Assembly: GCF_000211835.1 (NCBI RefSeq)
Contig: NZ_AEGR01000051.1
Location: 1 to 45,240 of the forward strand
Origin: Hylemonella gracilis ATCC 19624
GTDB taxonomy: Bacteria > Pseudomonadota > Gammaproteobacteria > Burkholderiales > Burkholderiaceae_C
DNA: 45,240 nucleotides
Direction: 5' to 3'
The notes under the pieces are model-generated. The model was not told the origin of the DNA. It was given only the letters and a program-made list of their open reading frames with translations, and did no database searches. The translations under genes were made by a program, and so were the position numbers. Within the stretch, counting starts at the first letter, position 1. Each line of letters begins with the position of its first letter. Positions 41,521 to 45,240 of the stretch are shown here, piece by piece.

Positions 41521-42259
41521 AAACGACGGCGGGCGTCGCCGCGGAGCGGCTGCCCGCTAAGGCATAAGAGAGTTGGTTCGCCGCGCGGATCACCACCTTG
41601 GCGTGCTTCTCCAGCTTGGCCTTGGTGAGGCGCGAGCTAGGTCCCGAAATGCACATGGATCCCAGCAGCCGCCAGTTCAGGCCGAAGACCGGTGCCGCCA
41701 CGCTGGCCACTTCAGCTTCGCGCTCGCCCAGCGAGATATGGAAGCCACGCTTGCGAATGGCTTCGTAGGGTTCGCCCACCGATCCGCTGAAAGCCAGGAT
41801 GACGCGACCAGGAGCCCCCCGGTCCAGCGGCAAGCGCTCGCCGATGCGCACGTTGTGCCGCACGGATTGCGGGCCTTCGACGCGGGCCATGCAGGACCGG
41901 ATGGCACCCTCACGCACGTAGAAAGATGCACTCTCGCCGGTTTCTTTGACCAATTGATGCAAGGCGGGCTCGACCACGTTGTTGACGTCAAAGCCCGCCT
42001 GGTAACGCGCGCCCAGCCAGCCGGCGGCCGGGCCCAGGCGCCACAGGCCGTCGTCGGTCTGCACCATGTACTGAGACAGGGCAAGGGTCCGGGCGAGGCG
42101 CAGCACCGTGGTCTTGTGCAGGCCGACGCGCCGCGCCAGCTCGGCAAGGCTGAGCGACGACTCGCCCACCTCGAAGCTTTCCATTAGAGCCAGTGCGCGA
42201 GTCACGGCGGCAACGCCTTCGCCGGTGGTTTCCTGGTCTTTTGTCGTCGTATTGCGCAT
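41504..42259 (-). CDS. IclR-family transcriptional regulator
   Basis: A 251-residue IclR-type regulator. The winged helix-turn-helix lies at about residues 15-75 (LSLAELARRVGLHKTTVLRLARTL). The GAF-like effector-binding domain follows (about 90-245) with SASFYVREGAIRSCMARV and LGSMCISGPSSRLT. The ATG at 42259 was chosen; an upstream frame (to 42343) runs through the promoter region. It diverges from the solute-receptor operon, which it should regulate; IclR proteins often repress catabolic genes until the substrate appears. Its last ~15 codons (SRSAATPAVVSHWHP) lie over the dehydrogenase fragment and are unlike usual family ends, so the native C-terminus may have been replaced. Confidence 0.93.
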   Translation of the reverse strand: MRNTTTKDQETTGEGVAAVTRALALMESFEVGESSLSLAELARRVGLHKTTVLRLARTLALSQYMVQTDDGLWRLGPAAGWLGARYQAGFDVNNVVEPALHQLVKETGESASFYVREGAIRSCMARVEGPQSVRHNVRIGERLPLDRGAPGRVILAFSGSVGEPYEAIRKRGFHISLGEREAEVASVAAPVFGLNWRLLGSMCISGPSSRLTKAKLEKHAKVVIRAANQLSYALAGSRSAATPAVVSHWHP

Positions 42260-42335
42260 GGTGCACCGTGGTTCGCTGTACGAAACGCCATTGTATGGTG
42301 CGCAACACGTGTCTACAGTGCGGTCACGGTGCACC
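42260..42335. promoter_or_regulatory. Divergent promoter with palindromic operator candidates (IclR type)
   Basis: Two elements stand out. TTCG-N5-CGAA (42272-42284) is an IclR-type palindrome. GGTGCACCGTG (42260-42270) and CACGGTGCACC (42325-42335) form an 11-base inverted repeat that brackets the region and contains the palindrome GGTGCACC. The position between iclR and the receptor gene is typical for a regulator controlling both directions. Confidence 0.6.
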
Positions 42336-42359
42336 AACAACACCGATCAGGAGACAAGC

Positions 42360-43340
42360 ATGAAGTTTTTCCGTCGCGCCGCACTGGCACTGGCACTGGC
42401 ACTGGCGCTCGCAAGCCTTTCCTTCGCCGTGCCCATGGCATTCGCCCAGACCTGGCCCAGTAAACCTGTCCGACTCGTGGTCCCGTTCCCGGCCGGTGGA
42501 GGTACAGACATCATCGCCCGGGAGGTCACCAGCAAGATGCCCGGCTATACCTTCGTCATCGAGAACAAACCGGGCACGGGCGGCAATATTGGCGTTGACG
42601 CCGTGGCCAAGGCGCCAGCCGATGGTTACACCCTGGTGTTGGGCCAGACCAGCAATCTTGCGATCAACCCCACGCTTTACCCCAAGCTGCCTTACGACCC
42701 GCTGAAGGATTTGACGCCGATCAGCCTGGTGGCCAGCTCACCGCTGGTGATCGTGACCGGGGCCGATTCGCCGTTTCGCACGCTGGATGACGTGGTCAAG
42801 GCGGCGAAGGCCCAGCCCGACAGCATCAACTTTGCCTCGGCCGGTAACGGCACGGTGGGACATCTGGCGGCCGAGTCTTTCCAAAAGGTCGCTGGCATCA
42901 AGCTCACCCACATTCCCTACAAGGGTGCGGCGCAGAGCGCCACGGACGTGATCAGCGGGCAGGTACAGCTGTACGTCTCCACCATTCCGACCCTCATGGG
43001 CTTCATCAAGGGCGGGAAGATGCGGCCCATCGCCGTCACCTCCGCCACACGAGTCGACGACCTCCCCCAGGTGCCGACCGTTGCCGAGTCTGGCTACAAG
43101 GGTTTCGAGGCGATCACCTGGTTCGGCATCCTGGGTCCGGCCAAGCTGCCCAAGAACGTGGTGCCCAAGCTCAATGCCGACATCAACAAGGCCTTGAAGG
43201 ACACCGAATTGCAAATGAAGCTGAATGCCCAGGGCGCTGACATCACCGGCAGCACGCCAGAGCAATTCAGCAAGCTGATCCGCGACGACATCGCCCGCTG
43301 GGGTGCCATCGTCAAGGAGTCGGGCGCCAAGATCGATTGA
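42360..43340 (+). CDS. Bug/TctC-family periplasmic solute-binding receptor
   Basis: A 326-residue tripartite-tricarboxylate-transporter-type receptor. A signal peptide (residues 1-29) ends AFA before QTWPSKPVRLVVPFPAGGG. The last part of that stretch is the conserved N-terminal ligand-binding loop. Further family motifs are GTGGNIGVDAVAKAPADGYT and IPYKGAAQSATDVISGQVQL. Bug proteins bind carboxylates in the periplasm; the ligand is unknown. No TctA/TctB membrane genes are adjacent. It is first in an operon with an RraA-like aldolase and a 2-hydroxyacid dehydrogenase, so the ligand is probably a hydroxy- or oxo-acid. The (Leu-Ala)n core of the signal is encoded by four tandem CTGGCA-type units (42384-42407). 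Confidence 0.95.
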   Translation: MKFFRRAALALALALALASLSFAVPMAFAQTWPSKPVRLVVPFPAGGGTDIIAREVTSKMPGYTFVIENKPGTGGNIGVDAVAKAPADGYTLVLGQTSNLAINPTLYPKLPYDPLKDLTPISLVASSPLVIVTGADSPFRTLDDVVKAAKAQPDSINFASAGNGTVGHLAAESFQKVAGIKLTHIPYKGAAQSATDVISGQVQLYVSTIPTLMGFIKGGKMRPIAVTSATRVDDLPQVPTVAESGYKGFEAITWFGILGPAKLPKNVVPKLNADINKALKDTELQMKLNAQGADITGSTPEQFSKLIRDDIARWGAIVKESGAKID

Positions 43341-43357
43341 CCCACTGGAAGAGTGAC

Positions 43358-44038
43358 ATGACGCAAGACATCGTGCGCGACTTTGATCGCGTCTCCCCGG
43401 CCCTGGTCCGCCAGGCGGCCGAGTACCAAGCGGCTATCCTGGCCGACGTGAACGGTCGCCGCGGCGCGCTGCATGGCCGCATCGGCGCTTTGCGCCCAGA
43501 GATGAAAGTCGCGGGCCCAGCCTTCACGGTGGACGTGCGACCTGGCGACAATCTGATGATTCACGCGGCCATGGCATTGGCCAAACCCGGTGACGTGCTC
43601 GTGATCGACGGCAAGGGCGATCTGACGGCTGCCCTGATGGGCACGATCATGATCACGGCCTGCCGCAAACTCGGCATCGCCGGCGTGGTCATCGACGGCG
43701 CGGTGCGCGACAGTCTGGAACTCGCGGAACTTGGCTTCCCGGTGTTCGCGGCGGGGACCAATCCCAACGGACCCACCAAAAACGTGCCGGGTCGCATCGG
43801 TCACCCGGTCAGCATCGGTGGCGTCACGGTGCGCCCGGGCGACCTCGTGGTGGCCGACGCCGACGGGGTCTTCGTGGCGGCGCGCGAGATCGTCGAAAGC
43901 CTGTTGCCTCTGGCGCGCAAAAAAGTGGACGACGAAGCCGCGCGTCTTGCGCAAATCGCGCAGGGCAACACCCATTCGCCTTGGTTGCTGCCTGCACTGC
44001 GCACGGCTGGTTTGCTCAAGGACGGAGAGACGCTTTGA
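43358..44038 (+). CDS. RraA-like aldolase (4-hydroxy-4-methyl-2-oxoglutarate aldolase/oxaloacetate decarboxylase family)
   Basis: A 226-residue RraA-fold protein. It contains the conserved active-site stretch GTIMITACRKLGIAGVVIDGAVRD, with the Arg and Asp of the G-x-x-R-D motif that bind substrate and divalent metal, and a phosphate-like loop AGPAFTVDVRPGDN. Members catalyse retro-aldol cleavage of 4-hydroxy-4-methyl- or 4-carboxy-4-hydroxy-2-oxo-acids, or decarboxylate oxaloacetate. The ATG at 43358 is 17 bases after the Bug gene. The genomic context, between an uptake receptor and a dehydrogenase, favours the aldolase role in acid catabolism over RNase E inhibition. Confidence 0.9.
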   Translation: MTQDIVRDFDRVSPALVRQAAEYQAAILADVNGRRGALHGRIGALRPEMKVAGPAFTVDVRPGDNLMIHAAMALAKPGDVLVIDGKGDLTAALMGTIMITACRKLGIAGVVIDGAVRDSLELAELGFPVFAAGTNPNGPTKNVPGRIGHPVSIGGVTVRPGDLVVADADGVFVAAREIVESLLPLARKKVDDEAARLAQIAQGNTHSPWLLPALRTAGLLKDGETL

Positions 44039-44967
44039 GCCGTCGGCCCATCATCCTGGTCACCGGCGCCGACCTGGCACCCCAGGCGCTGGCATTGCTC
44101 AGCGATTTTGACGTGGTCTACGCGGGCAAAGCCCCGCAAGAGGCCGACTTGATCGCCTTGTGTCGCCAGCATGATCCCGTCGCTATCATCGTGCGCTATG
44201 GCCGCATCACCGCACCGATCATCGCTGCGTCAGCGTCGCTGCGCGTCATCTCCAAACACGGCAGTGGCACCGACACGATCGACCGTGCCGCCGCCGAGGG
44301 TCGTGGCATCCAGGTGCTTGCGGCGGCGGGTGCGAACGCCGCTGCCGTGGCCGAACAAGCCGTCGCGCTCATGCTGGCCTGCGCGAAATCGGTGGTGCAC
44401 CTCAACGAACGCATGCACGCGGGCCACTGGGACAAAGCCACGCACAAAAGCGTGGAGCTGAGTGGACGGACTGTCGGGGTGGTGGGCCTGGGCGCTATCG
44501 GTCAGCGCTTCGCGCGTATCGCCGCGGCGATGGACATGACCGTGATCGGCTTCGATCCGTACGCCAGCAACCCGCCCGCATTCATCGAGCCCGTGACCTT
44601 GGATGCGATCTGGGCGCGCTCCGACGTCATCTCCTTGCATTGCCCTCTGACCGAAGACAACCAGGGCATGGTCAACGAGACGACGTTGGGTCGGTGCAAG
44701 ACGGGTGTCATCATCGTGAACACCGGCCGGGGCGGTCTGATCGACGAGCGTTCCCTGCTGACGGCCATCGCAAATGGAAAGGTGGTCATGGCGGGACTGG
44801 ATGCTTTCGCCCAGGAGCCTCCGTCCCCAGACCATCCCTTCTTTGGCAATTCACGCCTGGTGCTCAGTCCGCACATCGGCGGCGTGACAAGCGACGCCTA
44901 CGTCAACATGGGCGTGGCCTCGGCAAGAAACATCTTGAAAGCGCTGGGCGTCACGGCATCCACTTGA
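44035..44967 (+). CDS. D-2-hydroxyacid dehydrogenase (SerA/GhrB-like)
   Basis: A 310-residue NAD(P)-dependent D-2-hydroxyacid dehydrogenase. The NAD-binding loop VGLGAIGQRFARIAA (GxGxxG) is followed about 20 residues on by DPY, with Asp suggesting NAD preference. The catalytic trio is visible: Arg in NTGRGGLIDE, Glu in FAQEPPSPD, and His in LSPHIGG. It would reduce a 2-oxo-acid or oxidise a 2-hydroxy-acid. The start is a TTG at 44035 with GGAGAG nine or so bases upstream, overlapping the RraA stop (TTGA). The start is less sure than the rest. It is last in the iclR-linked catabolic operon. Confidence 0.92.
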   Translation: MSRRPIILVTGADLAPQALALLSDFDVVYAGKAPQEADLIALCRQHDPVAIIVRYGRITAPIIAASASLRVISKHGSGTDTIDRAAAEGRGIQVLAAAGANAAAVAEQAVALMLACAKSVVHLNERMHAGHWDKATHKSVELSGRTVGVVGLGAIGQRFARIAAAMDMTVIGFDPYASNPPAFIEPVTLDAIWARSDVISLHCPLTEDNQGMVNETTLGRCKTGVIIVNTGRGGLIDERSLLTAIANGKVVMAGLDAFAQEPPSPDHPFFGNSRLVLSPHIGGVTSDAYVNMGVASARNILKALGVTAST

Positions 44968-45240
44968 CGCATCGGTTTGGGTGAGATCCGGCATGGAGTA
45001 CTTCATCGGGATCTGCCTGCTTGCGATGTAGTGCGCCGCCCAATCGGCCACCCTGAGCTGCGGTTGAGTTCCGCTGAAATCTGCCCCGCGACTGGAGTGC
45101 ATCCCACGGACTGGACTGCCGGGTTCGCTTCCATCTCGGGCGAGGTCTGTGACTGAATGGCAGGAGTTTTGTGTCGGACGCAATGCACGTGGTGCCGGTC
45201 AGCGGATTCTGGCGCGGGGCCAAAATCGCCGGAAGCAAAA
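44968..45240. other. Terminal 273 bases without a recognised gene
   Basis: I see no convincing coding region here. The stretch around 45040-45130 faintly recalls the untranslated ends of IS elements (minus-strand phrases such as CAGATTTCAGCGGAACTCAA), but no transposase or matched inverted repeat is visible inside the window. Confidence 0.3.

Noticed and set aside
41278..41628. 116-residue plus-strand frame upstream of and across the iclR end
   Set aside because: It is Arg/Pro-rich, matches nothing and overlaps iclR antisense. Only its internal TTG start with a strong ribosome site was kept, as a possible remnant.

Overview
The window is high-GC DNA with dense, overlapping genes. It is most consistent with a betaproteobacterium of the order Burkholderiales, probably Comamonadaceae-like. 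This is inferred from gene content: a Bug/TctC-type solute receptor next to RraA-like and dehydrogenase genes, many LysR regulators, and a Burkholderiales-style type VI secretion (T6SS) accessory module. No rRNA, tRNA or CRISPR array was seen.

Region 1 (1-11.4 kb) is ordinary chromosomal housekeeping and accessory content. It holds an RND efflux permease (cut by the window edge) with its adaptor, an alpha/beta hydrolase that lacks the family's catalytic Ser and His, a divergent LysR regulator, an ElaA-like acetyltransferase, an ECF sigma factor translationally coupled to an FMN reductase, a ClpP-like protease, class II fumarase, a cation diffusion facilitator, a tautomerase and a second LysR regulator.

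Region 2 (11.4-16.5 kb) is more A+T-rich and looks acquired. It carries minus-strand genes of unknown function with soluble, effector-like proteins. One has a deaminase-like Cys-x-x-Cys arrangement and one is a GNAT acetyltransferase. Two IS5-family fragments sit among them, and their terminal inverted repeats abut head to tail. The island is transcribed away from the T6SS promoter region.

Region 3 (16.5-41.1 kb) is a T6SS locus in one orientation: tssBC (one fused gene), hcp, tssE, tssF, tssG, vgrG, a DUF2169/pentapeptide gene, a second pentapeptide gene, a DUF3540 gene, a DUF4150 (PAAR-like) gene, tssJ, tssK, tssL, tssM and tssA. A repeat protein I cannot assign, a small winged-helix-like protein, and a convergent sigma-54 activator without a sensor domain follow. 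A sigma-54-type promoter and repeated upstream motifs precede tssBC. Many genes overlap by 1-8 bases, which implies translational coupling. No clpV (tssH) lies in the locus. The sheath fusion, the missing clpV, the 30-residue repeat in the VgrG tail and the A-A-B-A-B-B repeat protein are the most interesting features of the window.

Region 4 (41.1-45.2 kb) is a catabolic cluster: an IclR regulator divergent from a Bug receptor, an RraA-like aldolase and a D-2-hydroxyacid dehydrogenase, with palindromic operator candidates in the divergent promoter. A short remnant of a short-chain dehydrogenase start lies next to the end of the iclR gene.
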